Shown: positions 43,294-52,572 of the stretch, one piece after another
How the letters are laid out: each line of letters begins with the position of its first letter
How positions within the stretch are numbered: the first letter of the stretch is position 1
Origin: Bacillota bacterium
GTDB lineage: Bacteria > Bacillota > Clostridia > Christensenellales > SZUA-584
NCBI GenBank assembly: GCA_023408075.1
Contig: JAEYKW010000033.1
Span: 20,031-84,030 of the forward strand
Direction of reading: 5' to 3'
DNA length: 64,000 bases
Program-made: the position numbers and the translations under genes
The notes under the pieces: generated by a model
The model's input: the letters and a program-made list of their open reading frames with translations, nothing else
Database searches by the model: none
What the model was told of the DNA's origin: nothing

Positions 43294-44772
43294 ATGCAAA
43301 GCTATAATCTGTACAAGGATATTTCCGAACGAACAGGGGGCGACATATACATCGGCGTCGTGGGGCCGGTCAGAACAGGCAAATCAACATTCATCAAACG
43401 GTTTATGGATATGCTGGTGCTCCCGAATCTCGATGATACGCGCGAGAAGGAGCGCGTGGTTGACGAGCTGCCGCAGAGCAGCGCGGGCAAAACCATAATG
43501 ACCACGCAGCCCAAGTTCGTCCCGACCTCAGCCGTTCGAATCAACATCAACGACGAGGCCGAAATGAATGTGCGAATGGTCGATTCCGTGGGCTACATGA
43601 TCGACGGTGCGATGGGGCATATGGAAAACGATATGCCGCGCATGGTCACGACGCCCTGGTTCGATCACGACATACCGTTTGAGGAAGCCGCCGAAACCGG
43701 CACGCGCAAGGTGATCACCGAGCACAGCACGATCGGCATCGTGATGACGACGGACGGCAGCATCACGGAAATTCCACGCTCGAGCTATGTGCAGGCGGAA
43801 GAACGCGTAATCCGCGAGCTCACGGAGCTTGGCAAACCGTTCATCATCATTCTGAATTCGGCCAATCCGAGAAACGAGGACACGATCAGCCTGCGCAGCG
43901 CGATGGAGGAGAAATACAAAGTGCCGGTGCTGCTGATGGATATTATGCGGCTGACAGAAGCGGATATCACCACGATGCTTGAAAACCTGCTCTATGAGTT
44001 CCCGCTCAAGGAGATCAACATCGAGATGCCCGGATGGGCGCGCGCGCTGTCTCCGGACCACTGGCTGATGGGCGAGGTGCTCGGCGGCATATCGGGCTCT
44101 ATCAACGCGCTGGAAAAAGTGCGCGATTATAAAGGGCTGTTGGATGCGATGAAGCAGCTGGATGATGTGAGCTGCGCATCGGTTGATAAAATCAAGCTCG
44201 GCGAGGGCAGCGTCAAAATGCAGATCGGCTTCCCTGAAAATCTGTTCTACAAGATTCTTGGCGACGAGTGCGGCTACCCGATCGATGATGATTACCATCT
44301 GGTTTCCATCGTGAAGGACCTCGTCAGTGCCAAAAAGCAGTACGACCGTATGGCGGACGCGCTCAAGAGCGTCAAAGAGACAGGGTACGGGCTCGTAGCG
44401 CCTTCGATGGATGAGATGTCAATGGAAGAGCCCGAGATGGTGCGGCAAGGCGGCCGCTTCGGCGTCAGGCTAAAAGCCAGCGCGCCGTCGCTGCACCTCA
44501 TACGCGTGGACATCGAAACCGAGGTGGCACCCATCGTCGGCAGTGAGAAGCAGAGCGAAGAGCTCGTGAAATATATGATGTCCGAATTCGAGAGCGACCC
44601 GGCGAAGATATGGAAAACGGACATATTCGGCAAACCGCTGCATGAGCTGGTGAAAGAAGGGCTCTCGAGCAAGCTCTCGCATATGCCCGACGATGCACGG
44701 ATGAAAATACAGGAAACGCTCCAGCGCATTATCAACGAAGGCAGCGGCGGCCTGATATGCATACTTCTATAA
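43294..44772 (+). CDS. spoIVA: stage IV sporulation protein A
   Basis: A 492-residue SpoIVA, the ATPase that polymerises on the forespore surface as the coat basement layer. Walker A is GPVRTGKST (residues about 24-32). The conserved region TMTTQPKFVPTEA-like (TIMTTQPKFVP) and the DSVGYMIDGAMGH switch are present, and the C-terminal tail needed for coat anchoring is intact. GGAGG at 43282 precedes the ATG. A CATACGTT at 43240 might be a SigE -10, but the -35 is weak. Confidence 0.97.
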   Translation: MQSYNLYKDISERTGGDIYIGVVGPVRTGKSTFIKRFMDMLVLPNLDDTREKERVVDELPQSSAGKTIMTTQPKFVPTSAVRININDEAEMNVRMVDSVGYMIDGAMGHMENDMPRMVTTPWFDHDIPFEEAAETGTRKVITEHSTIGIVMTTDGSITEIPRSSYVQAEERVIRELTELGKPFIIILNSANPRNEDTISLRSAMEEKYKVPVLLMDIMRLTEADITTMLENLLYEFPLKEINIEMPGWARALSPDHWLMGEVLGGISGSINALEKVRDYKGLLDAMKQLDDVSCASVDKIKLGEGSVKMQIGFPENLFYKILGDECGYPIDDDYHLVSIVKDLVSAKKQYDRMADALKSVKETGYGLVAPSMDEMSMEEPEMVRQGGRFGVRLKASAPSLHLIRVDIETEVAPIVGSEKQSEELVKYMMSEFESDPAKIWKTDIFGKPLHELVKEGLSSKLSHMPDDARMKIQETLQRIINEGSGGLICILL

Positions 44773-44785
44773 CACAGAGTCTCCT

Positions 44786-44816
44786 CCCCTCGCTCAAAAG
44801 CGGGGGTTTTTTTTCA
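44786..44816 (+). terminator. terminator after spoIVA
   Basis: CCCCTCGCT, loop CAAA, AGCGGGGG, then eight T. Confidence 0.8.
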
Positions 44817-44874
44817 TCGAAAATTATGGTATTATATTAAAAATTGACTATCAAAGCATGAGAGCGAGGCCGTC

Positions 44875-45333
44875 ATGACAGAAGAGGTGATCAGAAAGCT
44901 GCTGAATCAGATACTTAAGGACCTTTTTTTTAAGATACTCAGGATTCAGGCCAAAATGGTGTCTCGCGCGGCCCAGGAGAACATCAGCCGGACGGAAATG
45001 CACACGCTCGAAGCCATTGAGGAATCGGAGTACGTCACGCTGACGCAGATTGCCGACAAGCTTTGCGTCACCAAAGCAACCGCAAGCGTCACCGTGAAGC
45101 GCCTTGTGAAAAAAGGGTTCGTCAAAAAAGTCAAAGAAGAAAACGACAGGCGGATCAGTACATTGAAGCTGACGCTAAGGGGAGAAGACTGCTGCAGCAA
45201 GCACCAGCAGTTTCATGAAGGGCTCGTGAGCGGTATTCTACACGATTTCAATATTGCGGATTATCCGCATGTCGTTAAATCCCTGCAGGCGCTGCTCGAT
45301 TATTTCATCAAGCTTGAGAAGAGTTTGAATTAG
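44875..45333 (+). CDS. MarR-family transcriptional regulator
   Basis: A 152-residue winged-helix protein. The recognition region is LTQIADKLCVTKATASVTVKRLVKKGFVKK, with the wing EENDRRISTLKLT, both standard for MarR. The effector and targets are unknown. Its 3' end overlaps the convergent gene's 3' end by 26 bases. Confidence 0.88.
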   Translation: MTEEVIRKLLNQILKDLFFKILRIQAKMVSRAAQENISRTEMHTLEAIEESEYVTLTQIADKLCVTKATASVTVKRLVKKGFVKKVKEENDRRISTLKLTLRGEDCCSKHQQFHEGLVSGILHDFNIADYPHVVKSLQALLDYFIKLEKSLN

Positions 45334-46099
45334 TCTGGCCGTTGTCCTGTTTGTTTTTTGTATTCTGCTTTTTCTTGCTGAAATAATCAAGAAACGCATC
45401 CGTTTTAAGTTGGTTCTCTGTTAATAAAAGCTTGTATTCAGTCAGCACCTTTAAGAGATCTCTTTTGAGCTGGGTGCTTTTTTTAGTCGGGATATCAAAC
45501 GACAGCTCGGTCAAGTAGCTGCCCAGCTTCCAGATTTCGAGCTTGGCTTCAAGGCCCTCATATTCGCCTTTATATGTGGTTGCCACCACAGGCCCGAGAA
45601 GCGTGGAGGAACAAAGTTGAACGAAGCCCGTGTTTTTGCTGCCCCAGTCGGTAAACACCGAGGGGCTGTTTATTATGGCGAGGCGCTTGCCTTCTGCTTC
45701 GTTTAAGTCGTCCTCGATATCCGTGAACACGCGCTCATATGAAAGGCTGTAGGTTCTGTTCGTGTATTCGATATCTATTTCGGGTGTGAACTCGGCGGCA
45801 AACCTTTTGGCTTCATCGCTTTCGAGCATGGCTTTATAGTCTTTTTCACTGTAACGCTTTTTGAATGTCAGCTCCAAACCGCCGCCGTCGCCGAATTGGC
45901 GAAAACGCACAGACCAGTCCGCTTTTCTTAAATCCTGCGCTGGCGTCTCGAGATACCAGATACTGACGCTCCCCGGCTCTTCGTCAAAATTGAACAGCGT
46001 CTTAAGGTCATCGCTCAGAGTATCCTGTTGTTTGAGAGATTGATTGCTGTTAAGCATCAGCTTGAGCTCGGCTCCGGCGATCTGTTCTTTCAGTTTCAT
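45308..46099 (-). CDS. hypothetical CYTH-like protein
   Basis: A 263-residue soluble protein with a Lys/Asn/Gln-rich disordered tail. The first half has a loose CYTH-like pattern: an early ELKLML strand, WYLETPAQDLRKADWSVRFRQ and LELTFKKRY, with an E-rich region after. The canonical ExExK is not intact, so triphosphatase activity is doubtful. ATG at 46099 is chosen since AAAGGAG then has 8-base spacing; GTG 46108 and ATG 46105 are too close. Confidence 0.5.
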   Translation of the reverse strand: MKLKEQIAGAELKLMLNSNQSLKQQDTLSDDLKTLFNFDEEPGSVSIWYLETPAQDLRKADWSVRFRQFGDGGGLELTFKKRYSEKDYKAMLESDEAKRFAAEFTPEIDIEYTNRTYSLSYERVFTDIEDDLNEAEGKRLAIINSPSVFTDWGSKNTGFVQLCSSTLLGPVVATTYKGEYEGLEAKLEIWKLGSYLTELSFDIPTKKSTQLKRDLLKVLTEYKLLLTENQLKTDAFLDYFSKKKQNTKNKQDNGQTNSNSSQA

Positions 46100-46194
46100 G
46101 GGCATCACTCCTTTGTTTGAATAGTGTCTGCGGATTCAAGGCCGATTATCCTCCGTTTAAAACGAGGCATCCGTGATTAAAAGAAATAAAGTCA

Positions 46195-46214
46195 CAGCGG
46201 CGGAAAAGCCGCTG
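46195..46214. repeat. hairpin in the intergenic region upstream of pucR
   Basis: CAGCGGC (46195-46201), loop GGAAAA, GCCGCTG (46208-46214). No T-run. The stretch 46100-46485 otherwise shows no supported gene. Confidence 0.4.
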
Positions 46215-46485
46215 CGTTTGTGCTCGTGTTCATTTTCTCCGCAGCAAGCCGCTTGAAAAAGAGCGCGGCGAATGACGTAAGCAATGATCAAAAATGTGCA
46301 GCACATCCGCGCAAAACTATCCCGAATCCGCGTTTATTAACCGGTTCAGTTCATCTATGGTGCAAATATTACGGCACAAGAGCAAAAATATGGCAGGGCG
46401 ATTGAAACATAATGATTGCAAGAGATGGCAGGAAGGCAGGACGGAGTTGCTTGCATTTGCTTCGTTTTTCAGCACAATGAAGTGG

Positions 46486-46514
46486 TTGACTTTTTATCAT
46501 CATATTGCTACAAT
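46486..46514 (+). promoter_or_regulatory. SigA promoter of the pucR-family gene
   Basis: TTGACT (46486-46491), 17 bases, TACAAT (46509-46514). It gives a leader of about 217 nt with a hairpin GGATAT/ATATCC at 46529-46555. Confidence 0.7.
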
Positions 46515-46592
46515 ATTTTAAACAAAAAGGATATACAGCAGCATTGCGGATATCCGGTTATATCGATTATTTCTTTCAGATTTGTATGCAAA

Positions 46593-46626
46593 GACGCAGG
46601 TAGGATCTCTATTCTGCGCCTTTTTT
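46593..46626 (+). terminator. terminator-like hairpin in the pucR leader
   Basis: CGCAG (46595-46599) and inner TAG pair with CTA and CTGCG (46614-46618) around loop GATCT, with small bulges, then CCTTTTTT. It sits between the promoter and the gene, so it looks like an attenuator. Confidence 0.6.
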
Positions 46627-46737
46627 ATTTGAATTTTTATGATGGTATCCAAAGCCGTGGAGATTGCTTTTCTGATTTTAGCAGGGAGGAAAAGGATGAC
46701 GGCTTGCTGCTCTTTAGAGCGGAATGGGAGGAGAAAC

Positions 46738-47889
46738 ATGGCAATGACACTGGGCAGGCTTTGCGAAATCGGTGAAGGCACTTACAATATGAAGCTGCTT
46801 GCGGGCGGTGCGGGATTAAACAACTTCGTCAGGTGGGCATGTATCGTCGAAAATATGAAAGCGCCTCTGTTTTTGCACGGCAACGAGCTTGTATTTACCA
46901 CGAGCACTGCCCAGACAGGACTGCAATGGCTCTATGATTTTGCCGTCGCTTTGCACGAGAGTCATGCGGCCGGGCTGGTGGTCAGCCTCAGCCCAGGCTT
47001 GGAGTCGGTGCCGAATCAGGTGGCTGAGTATTGCGACAAGAACGGCTTTCCGCTGTTTGTTTTGCCCGAAGGAGTGCACCTGATAGATATCACGTATGAT
47101 TTCTGTCATCGCATCGTGGCCGGCGAAGAGGTTGAGGTCGGGCTTGCGACGGCTTTTGTTAACCTTATATTTGAGCCGCATGATGAAAAAGCATACCGCT
47201 ACACGCTCGAAAAACGTGATTTTCTCGAAAGCGCGTCCTACTGTGTAGCGGCGCTGCATATTCAGCCGGACACGCATACGGAAGACGAACTCAGCAATTT
47301 GAAACTGCTGGCACAGCGAATATTGAATAAAACGGGGAGCGAATCCTGCCTGTTTGTCCATGATAAGAGGCTTATTGTCGTGTTTAAAGACTATCAGCCC
47401 AAACAAATTGATAAGTTTTTGTCGGAGCTTCAGCAGAGCTTTACCGCCGCTTTCCACGGCGGCCGCCTGCGGGCAGGCGTGAGCCCCGCAGGAGAGGGAT
47501 ACAGCTTTGTGACGGAAGGCTATCAAAAAGCCATATCGGCGCTCAAGGTGGCTGAGGTGCGTGATGAATCGTGCGAGTATTATCAGAATCTTGATCTCTA
47601 TAAGCTGCTGATTTCGGTGGGCAGCAATCAGGTGCTCAAAGAAATGTATCAAGAGAGCCTCGGTCCGCTTGAAAAATTTGATCAGGAAAACGGCACCGAT
47701 TATATGGAGTCTTTAAGATGCTATCTCGAACACAATTCGAGCGTTCAGGAGGTGGCACAGCTCACATTTGTGCACCGCAATACGATCAATTATAAGATCC
47801 GGCGTATACGGGAAATACTCGACTGCGAGCTGACGCAGGAAAACAGGCTGCGGCTCATGCTGGCTTTTTATATCCGCGATTTGCTGTAG
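46738..47889 (+). CDS. PucR-family transcriptional regulator
   Basis: A 383-residue regulator: an N-terminal PucR domain (about residues 5-125; LAGGAGLNNFVRWACIVEN), a middle GGDEF-like degenerate region, and a C-terminal HTH_30 (VQEVAQLTFVHRNTINYKIRRIREIL). Such proteins control purine, amino-acid or aldehyde metabolism in response to small ligands. ATG at 46738 follows GGGAGGAG. The adjacent alcohol dehydrogenase is a plausible target. Confidence 0.88.
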   Translation: MAMTLGRLCEIGEGTYNMKLLAGGAGLNNFVRWACIVENMKAPLFLHGNELVFTTSTAQTGLQWLYDFAVALHESHAAGLVVSLSPGLESVPNQVAEYCDKNGFPLFVLPEGVHLIDITYDFCHRIVAGEEVEVGLATAFVNLIFEPHDEKAYRYTLEKRDFLESASYCVAALHIQPDTHTEDELSNLKLLAQRILNKTGSESCLFVHDKRLIVVFKDYQPKQIDKFLSELQQSFTAAFHGGRLRAGVSPAGEGYSFVTEGYQKAISALKVAEVRDESCEYYQNLDLYKLLISVGSNQVLKEMYQESLGPLEKFDQENGTDYMESLRCYLEHNSSVQEVAQLTFVHRNTINYKIRRIREILDCELTQENRLRLMLAFYIRDLL

Positions 47890-47930
47890 AAAAAACATTT
47901 TCCCAATGAAAAATTTCGACTTTTAAACAA

Positions 47931-47969
47931 GGGCTATGGTAAAATAGAAAGAACATAGCCCCTTTTTTG
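47931..47969 (+). terminator. terminator between pucR and the alcohol dehydrogenase gene
   Basis: GGGCTATG (47931-47938) pairs with CATAGCCC (47954-47961), then CTTTTTTG. The dehydrogenase gene begins 66 bases later, so it may be partly read-through-dependent. Confidence 0.75.
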
Positions 47970-48034
47970 TGTTTTGAATAAGGATAGCAGGCTGAGACGG
48001 CCCAAAAAAGAGACGACAGCAAAGGAGTAACGGA

Positions 48035-49135
48035 ATGAATTTATCGTACCATATGCCAACCAGGGTGCTGATTGGACAGGATGTTGTTCGCCGCAGCGCA
48101 CAGCAAATTGCGGGCATGGGAGAAAAAGCGCTGATTGTAACTGGGGAGCGCTCGGCAAAGGCCAACGGTTCTCAGGATGATGTGGTTGCCGCGTTGGCAC
48201 AGAATGGCCAGCATTATGCGGTTTTCGACAAGATAAAGAGCAACCCTGTGATCGCGTCCGTGTATGAAGGCGCGGCACTCGCAAAGCAGGAAGGCTGCGA
48301 CTTCGTGATTGCCGTCGGCGGCGGTTCGCCGATGGATGCGGCCAAGGCGATTGCGCTGCTTGCGTGTCAGGATATTTCCGAAGAGAATCTGTTTTCGGGA
48401 CAATACGGCGGGGATGTGCTGCCGATGGTACACATTCCGACAACAGCCGGAACCGGCTCTGAGGTGACACCGTATGCGATACTCACCGATGACAAGGCTC
48501 AAACCAAAACATCGCTGGCTTCACCGCTGCTGTATCCCAAAATGGCGCTGCTGGATGCGAAATACACGCAAGGGCTGCCGCTCAATGTGACCATCAATAC
48601 CGCCGTAGACGCGCTGTCTCATGCGGTGGAGGGGATGCTGACAGTGCGCTCCTGCGCTTTAACGGATTTGTTGGCGGCTGAAAGCATTAAGAACATCTCT
48701 TGCTGCTTCGACGCGATGAAGCGAGATACGCTGACAATGGAGCTTCGGGAAAAGCTGCTTTATGCATCAATGCTGGGCGGTATGGTCATTGCCAATACGG
48801 GCACGACGATCGTTCACTCAATGGGATATTCGCTGACTTATTTCAAAGATGTTGATCACGGGCGGGCCAATGGCTTGCTGATGGCGGCGTTTTTTGAATA
48901 TCTTCTGAAAAAAGGCGAGAAAAAGGTATCGCAGATACTGTCGCTGATGGGCTTTGCATCCGTGGATGCGTTCAGAAATACAATGAATGAACTGCTTGGA
49001 GAAAGAGGGACGCTGTCGGAGCAGGAAATAGCGGCATATTCCATGAATGCCGTGAAAACAAAAAATGTCGGCAACACGATTGCGCCGCCGTCCGAACAGG
49101 AGGTTGCCTCGATATACGAAGCCAGCTTCTCCTGA
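48035..49135 (+). CDS. iron-containing alcohol dehydrogenase
   Basis: A 366-residue group III (Fe-ADH) dehydrogenase. NAD(P)-binding GGGSPMDAAKA, PTTAGTGSEVTP, and the metal ligands Asp and His in DALSHAVEG, then His in IVHSMGYSLTY and DVDHGRANG, are all present. The substrate class (alcohol, 1,3-propanediol or a sugar alcohol) cannot be told. GGAG precedes the ATG. Downstream of a PucR regulator and its terminator. Confidence 0.9.
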   Translation: MNLSYHMPTRVLIGQDVVRRSAQQIAGMGEKALIVTGERSAKANGSQDDVVAALAQNGQHYAVFDKIKSNPVIASVYEGAALAKQEGCDFVIAVGGGSPMDAAKAIALLACQDISEENLFSGQYGGDVLPMVHIPTTAGTGSEVTPYAILTDDKAQTKTSLASPLLYPKMALLDAKYTQGLPLNVTINTAVDALSHAVEGMLTVRSCALTDLLAAESIKNISCCFDAMKRDTLTMELREKLLYASMLGGMVIANTGTTIVHSMGYSLTYFKDVDHGRANGLLMAAFFEYLLKKGEKKVSQILSLMGFASVDAFRNTMNELLGERGTLSEQEIAAYSMNAVKTKNVGNTIAPPSEQEVASIYEASFS

Positions 49136-49156
49136 GCCAGTTGAAAAAAAGATAAT

Positions 49157-49194
49157 GATCCCGTCTGCTTTTCGCCGGCGGGATTTTCTGTTTT
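49157..49194 (+). terminator. terminator after the alcohol dehydrogenase gene
   Basis: ATCCCGTC (from 49158) pairs with GGCGGGAT (to 49184, one G.T), followed by TTTCTGTTTT. Confidence 0.65.
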
Positions 49195-49272
49195 AAGACC
49201 CCGCCGCACATTGAATGCTTCGTGCGAATAAAATAGTCATGACCATAGGCTTAATGCGGAAGGGGCGTGGGC

Positions 49273-50547
49273 ATGATGAGAGTCTTAAGACTGGGGATGA
49301 GCGGCACGGACGTGCAGGAGATTCAATCTTTGCTGAGAAGGCTGGGGCTGGATCCGGGGCCGGTAGACGGGGTGTTCGGCCGACAGACACAGCAGGCCGT
49401 GATGGCGTTTCAGCGGCGTTTCGGGCTCGTGCCGGACGGTATTGTGGGGCTCAATACATTTCGCGCCATGGAAACGTTTCTCATGGGGTACGATACCTAC
49501 ACGATACGGCGGGGCGATACGCTGAATGCCATAGCGGCCAACTACGGTGTGAATCCCGCTTTGATACGAATTGCGAATCCGGGCATAAGCGAGAACAATC
49601 TTCAAATCGGGCAGCGCATCAGGGTGCCGTACAGTATCGACGTGGTGCCGACCGATACCGCTTACACATACGATGTCCTGCAAAGAAACGTGGCAGCGCT
49701 CAAGGTGCTTTATCCGTTTATCGAAACGGGCGTGGCAGGCCAGAGCACTCTGGGCAGAAACCTCTATTACATACGGCTGGGGCAGGGGAACCATCAGGTC
49801 TTTTTCAACGGGGCGCACCATGCGCTTGAATGGATTACATCTCCGCTGCTTATGAAATTCGCCGAGGATTTCGCGCGCAGCTTTGCGCTGGGTCAGAGAA
49901 TCGCGGGCTATGTGCCGAGCGAGATATGGAACCAGAGCAGCATATACATTCTGCCGATGGTAAACCCGGACGGCGTGGACCTTGTGCTGAACGGACTCTC
50001 GCCGTCGAACCCGAACTATAGCAATCTGATACGCTGGAATAATGGCAGCACCGATTTTTCCACCGTCTGGCAGGCCAACAACCGCGGTGTGGACCTTAAT
50101 CACAATTACGATGCGGCGTGGCAGGAATCCAAGGCGGGCGAAGCCGCACTTGGCATCACGGGCCCCGGGCCGACGCGTTTTTCCGGCCCGTATCCTGTTT
50201 CGGAGCCCGAAACGCGCGCGGTTGTGGATTTTACGCGCAGTCACGATTTCCGGCTCGTGCTCGCGTATCATAGCCAGGGGCAGGTGATATTCTGGAATTT
50301 TCAGAATATGGCCACGCAGGAGGCCAGAGATATCGGCGAAGCGCTCGCGCGGGCGAGCGGATATACGCTTGAAGAAGCGTCGGGCATCGCCTCATACGCG
50401 GGCTACAAAGACTGGTTCATTAAGGAATACCGGAGACCCGGATACACGGTTGAAGTCGGCATTGGCAGGAATCCGCTGCCGATTTCGCAGTTCGACGAGA
50501 TATACAGCGACAACCTGCCGCTGCTGCTGCTCGCTTCGGTGATATAG
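49273..50547 (+). CDS. M14 zinc carboxypeptidase with PG-binding and LysM domains
   Basis: A 424-residue cell-wall peptidase. A PG_binding_1 repeat (about residues 5-65; LRRLGLDPGPVDGVFG) is followed by LysM (about 75-120; YTIRRGDTLNAIAANYG) and an M14 domain (about 130-424). Zinc ligands are HALEW (His, Glu) and His in AYHSQGQ; the catalytic Glu is in TVEVG. This is the plan of gamma-D-glutamyl-diaminopimelate peptidases such as YqgT. No signal peptide is visible, so export or use in the spore mother cell is unclear. ATG 49273 is preferred after GGAAGGGG. Confidence 0.88.
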   Translation: MMRVLRLGMSGTDVQEIQSLLRRLGLDPGPVDGVFGRQTQQAVMAFQRRFGLVPDGIVGLNTFRAMETFLMGYDTYTIRRGDTLNAIAANYGVNPALIRIANPGISENNLQIGQRIRVPYSIDVVPTDTAYTYDVLQRNVAALKVLYPFIETGVAGQSTLGRNLYYIRLGQGNHQVFFNGAHHALEWITSPLLMKFAEDFARSFALGQRIAGYVPSEIWNQSSIYILPMVNPDGVDLVLNGLSPSNPNYSNLIRWNNGSTDFSTVWQANNRGVDLNHNYDAAWQESKAGEAALGITGPGPTRFSGPYPVSEPETRAVVDFTRSHDFRLVLAYHSQGQVIFWNFQNMATQEARDIGEALARASGYTLEEASGIASYAGYKDWFIKEYRRPGYTVEVGIGRNPLPISQFDEIYSDNLPLLLLASVI

Positions 50548-50587
50548 CAACTTAAGATAATTGTGTTTGAAGCAAAGAAAGGGTTTA

Positions 50588-52240
50588 TCAGCCTGCCGCA
50601 TTGAATACGGTAATTCTGTCTTTACCTTCGTTCTTGGAGACGTAGAGCGGCCTGTCCACCCTGTCTAAAACGCTCGCGGCATCCTCGGCATTCGAGACGT
50701 AATAAATGCCGCAGGAGAACGTCACGCGCACATCCTGCCCGTCAAAATAAAGCGGCTTTTCTTTGAGCTTTGTCTGAATTTTTTTGACGACATCCCGAGC
50801 ATTGGAGACAGTGCACTTGGGAAAGATGATAAAAAACTCATCTCCGCCGTACCGAAAAACGATATCCGTGCTGCGAACGCCGTTTGAAAGGCTCTGGGCG
50901 ACAAACTGTATGATCGTATCGCCGAACCGGTGGCCGAACGTATCGTTGATGTTTTTAAAATCGTCGATATCGAGCATCGCGGCAGAATACGGAGGCGGCG
51001 TCTGAGTCAGCACATCCAGCAGATACCGGTGGTTGTAAAGGCCTGTCATGCCGTCGGTAATCGATGCAAAATAACTCTCCTGATGCGCATCGTTCACAAG
51101 CTTAAGCTGTTGGTCCTTATTGATAAACTCTCTGAAGAAAAGAATGATCGATGTCAGCGAGAATATAAAAGCGTAGGTATACGGTGTGGTCAGGCTGAAC
51201 AGCCGTCCGCTGACCGTCATATACACATCAATCAGCGCGCAAAGCAGCAGGCACACATTGCCGATAAAGAACATCTTGGCTTCGTCGGTTTTTTTAAAGT
51301 ATCTGACCGAGGTGGCTATCCAGTTCAGCAGATTTAAGACGATTAGCAGGTTGTAGTAATTATAAAACGCTTTAAACGCAATGATATCGCTGATGAAAAC
51401 GGCACCGAGCATATAACCGGCAAATGTGATGATGGATAAAACCAGATGCGACTTGCGGTGGAAAAAGCGGTACATACCGAGCGACGCAAACGACATCGAC
51501 GTATAAAGGCAGCCAAACACCAGCTTTTTATAAACCAGATAATCGAGAGGCATATAGCTGGAAGATGTGTAATCGAGCAGGTAACCGCCGAGAAACAGTA
51601 TCGCCAGCCCGAAGTAAATAAACGACCTGTTTTTTGGCGATGACATTAAAAACAGCTTAAGAACGATGATGCTTGCAAACACGCAAAAGCCGATGGATAG
51701 CAGTACGATGCCCTCCGTAAAGAATTTTGCATAGCATAGGTGAGTGCCCAAATCGCCGGACGGCAAAATGAAGACGGGCATAAAGGAGAGGCCCCGGTCA
51801 TACAGGCTCAAAATCTCAATCCGCAAAACATTGTCGTCGTTAACGAGGCGGCGGTCAAAATAAAAGGAATCCACCGAGTTCCAGATGTTGCTGTTGCCGC
51901 TTTGCATGTCGCCCACGGTTCCTAAAAATGTCCCGTTGAAATAAACGCTGTAGGCCTGGCCGTTAAGCTGGGAGACCATCACGGCATAATTTCCGTCATC
52001 GGAAAAATTCAGCTCGTCTTTGGGGATATGGGCGCTGAAAGCCATTCGCTGTTCGTCGGCGTGGTTCAGCAGCCGGTAGGCAAGCGTCTGATCGCCGTTA
52101 TTAAACGCGTCTGCGCCGAGCTTGAGGCCTTTTGGGTCAAAAGAATCGAACCAAAAGAAAGACAGCAGATTGAAGACTATGCCGATAATGATAATAATGC
52201 CGTAAAAGAAGAGTATTTTATGGGAACGAACATATTTCAT
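50588..52240 (-). CDS. membrane diguanylate cyclase (7TM plus GGDEF)
   Basis: A 550-residue protein: a signal-anchor helix (about 9-30), an extracytoplasmic beta-rich domain (about 40-180), seven helices of 7TMR-DISM type (about 190-385), and a C-terminal GGDEF domain with intact RYGGDEFFIIF. An inhibitory I-site RSTD sits five residues before the active site. It should make cyclic di-GMP in response to an external signal. ATG at 52240 is used because the promoter TATAAT overlaps an earlier in-frame start. Confidence 0.88.
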   Translation of the reverse strand: MKYVRSHKILFFYGIIIIIGIVFNLLSFFWFDSFDPKGLKLGADAFNNGDQTLAYRLLNHADEQRMAFSAHIPKDELNFSDDGNYAVMVSQLNGQAYSVYFNGTFLGTVGDMQSGNSNIWNSVDSFYFDRRLVNDDNVLRIEILSLYDRGLSFMPVFILPSGDLGTHLCYAKFFTEGIVLLSIGFCVFASIIVLKLFLMSSPKNRSFIYFGLAILFLGGYLLDYTSSSYMPLDYLVYKKLVFGCLYTSMSFASLGMYRFFHRKSHLVLSIITFAGYMLGAVFISDIIAFKAFYNYYNLLIVLNLLNWIATSVRYFKKTDEAKMFFIGNVCLLLCALIDVYMTVSGRLFSLTTPYTYAFIFSLTSIILFFREFINKDQQLKLVNDAHQESYFASITDGMTGLYNHRYLLDVLTQTPPPYSAAMLDIDDFKNINDTFGHRFGDTIIQFVAQSLSNGVRSTDIVFRYGGDEFFIIFPKCTVSNARDVVKKIQTKLKEKPLYFDGQDVRVTFSCGIYYVSNAEDAASVLDRVDRPLYVSKNEGKDRITVFNAAG

Positions 52241-52342
52241 AACAAAGCACCGCTTAGCAGGTATTTTGACGTCGGCGCATGCTTTGTATAAGAAGATTGT
52301 ATGAAAATGCCGAAAAACGTCAAAAATTATCAAACCGAATGA

Positions 52343-52371
52343 ATTATACAACAATCCGAGGAATAAATCAA
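52343..52371 (-). promoter_or_regulatory. SigA promoter of the diguanylate cyclase gene
   Basis: On the minus strand TTGATT (52371-52366), 17 bases, TATAAT (52348-52343). It leaves a leader of about 95 nt. Confidence 0.65.
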
Positions 52372-52425
52372 AAAAATATTATTTTTGTAAAAGAAATTTT
52401 CAAACAACAATACTTGCTTTCGTTT

Positions 52426-52454
52426 TTGACATATGCTAGAGTATAAGAAGTATT
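52426..52454 (+). promoter_or_regulatory. candidate promoter of the cold-shock gene
   Basis: TTGACA (52426-52431) with AGTATT at 52449-52454 (17-base spacer); TATAAG at 52442 is an alternative. The -35 is good and the -10 uncertain. It implies a 5' leader of about 115 nt. Confidence 0.45.
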
Positions 52455-52474
52455 TCAGAATGTACGAATTGATT

Positions 52475-52533
52475 CACATGTATTTGCCAGTCATGTGTTC
52501 GTAGCATGGTTGACAAATACATGTGTTTTTTTT
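52475..52533 (+). terminator. 12-bp perfect terminator-like hairpin in the cold-shock leader
   Basis: CACATGTATTTG (52475-52486) pairs perfectly with CAAATACATGTG (52514-52525), 27-base loop, followed by eight T (52526-52533). The upstream gene is divergent, so there is no other transcript for it to end. It lies 40 bases before the csp start. Confidence 0.75.
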
Positions 52534-52572
52534 GCAGGACGGGATATAATATCAAACAAGGAGGTATCTTTG

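Noticed and set aside
46416..46775. 119-codon frame across the pucR leader
   Set aside because: It runs through the promoter and terminator hairpin and overlaps the real start in another frame.
52495..52572. N-terminal extension of the cold-shock protein
   Set aside because: It would be encoded by the terminator hairpin; the strong ribosome site is just before 52573.
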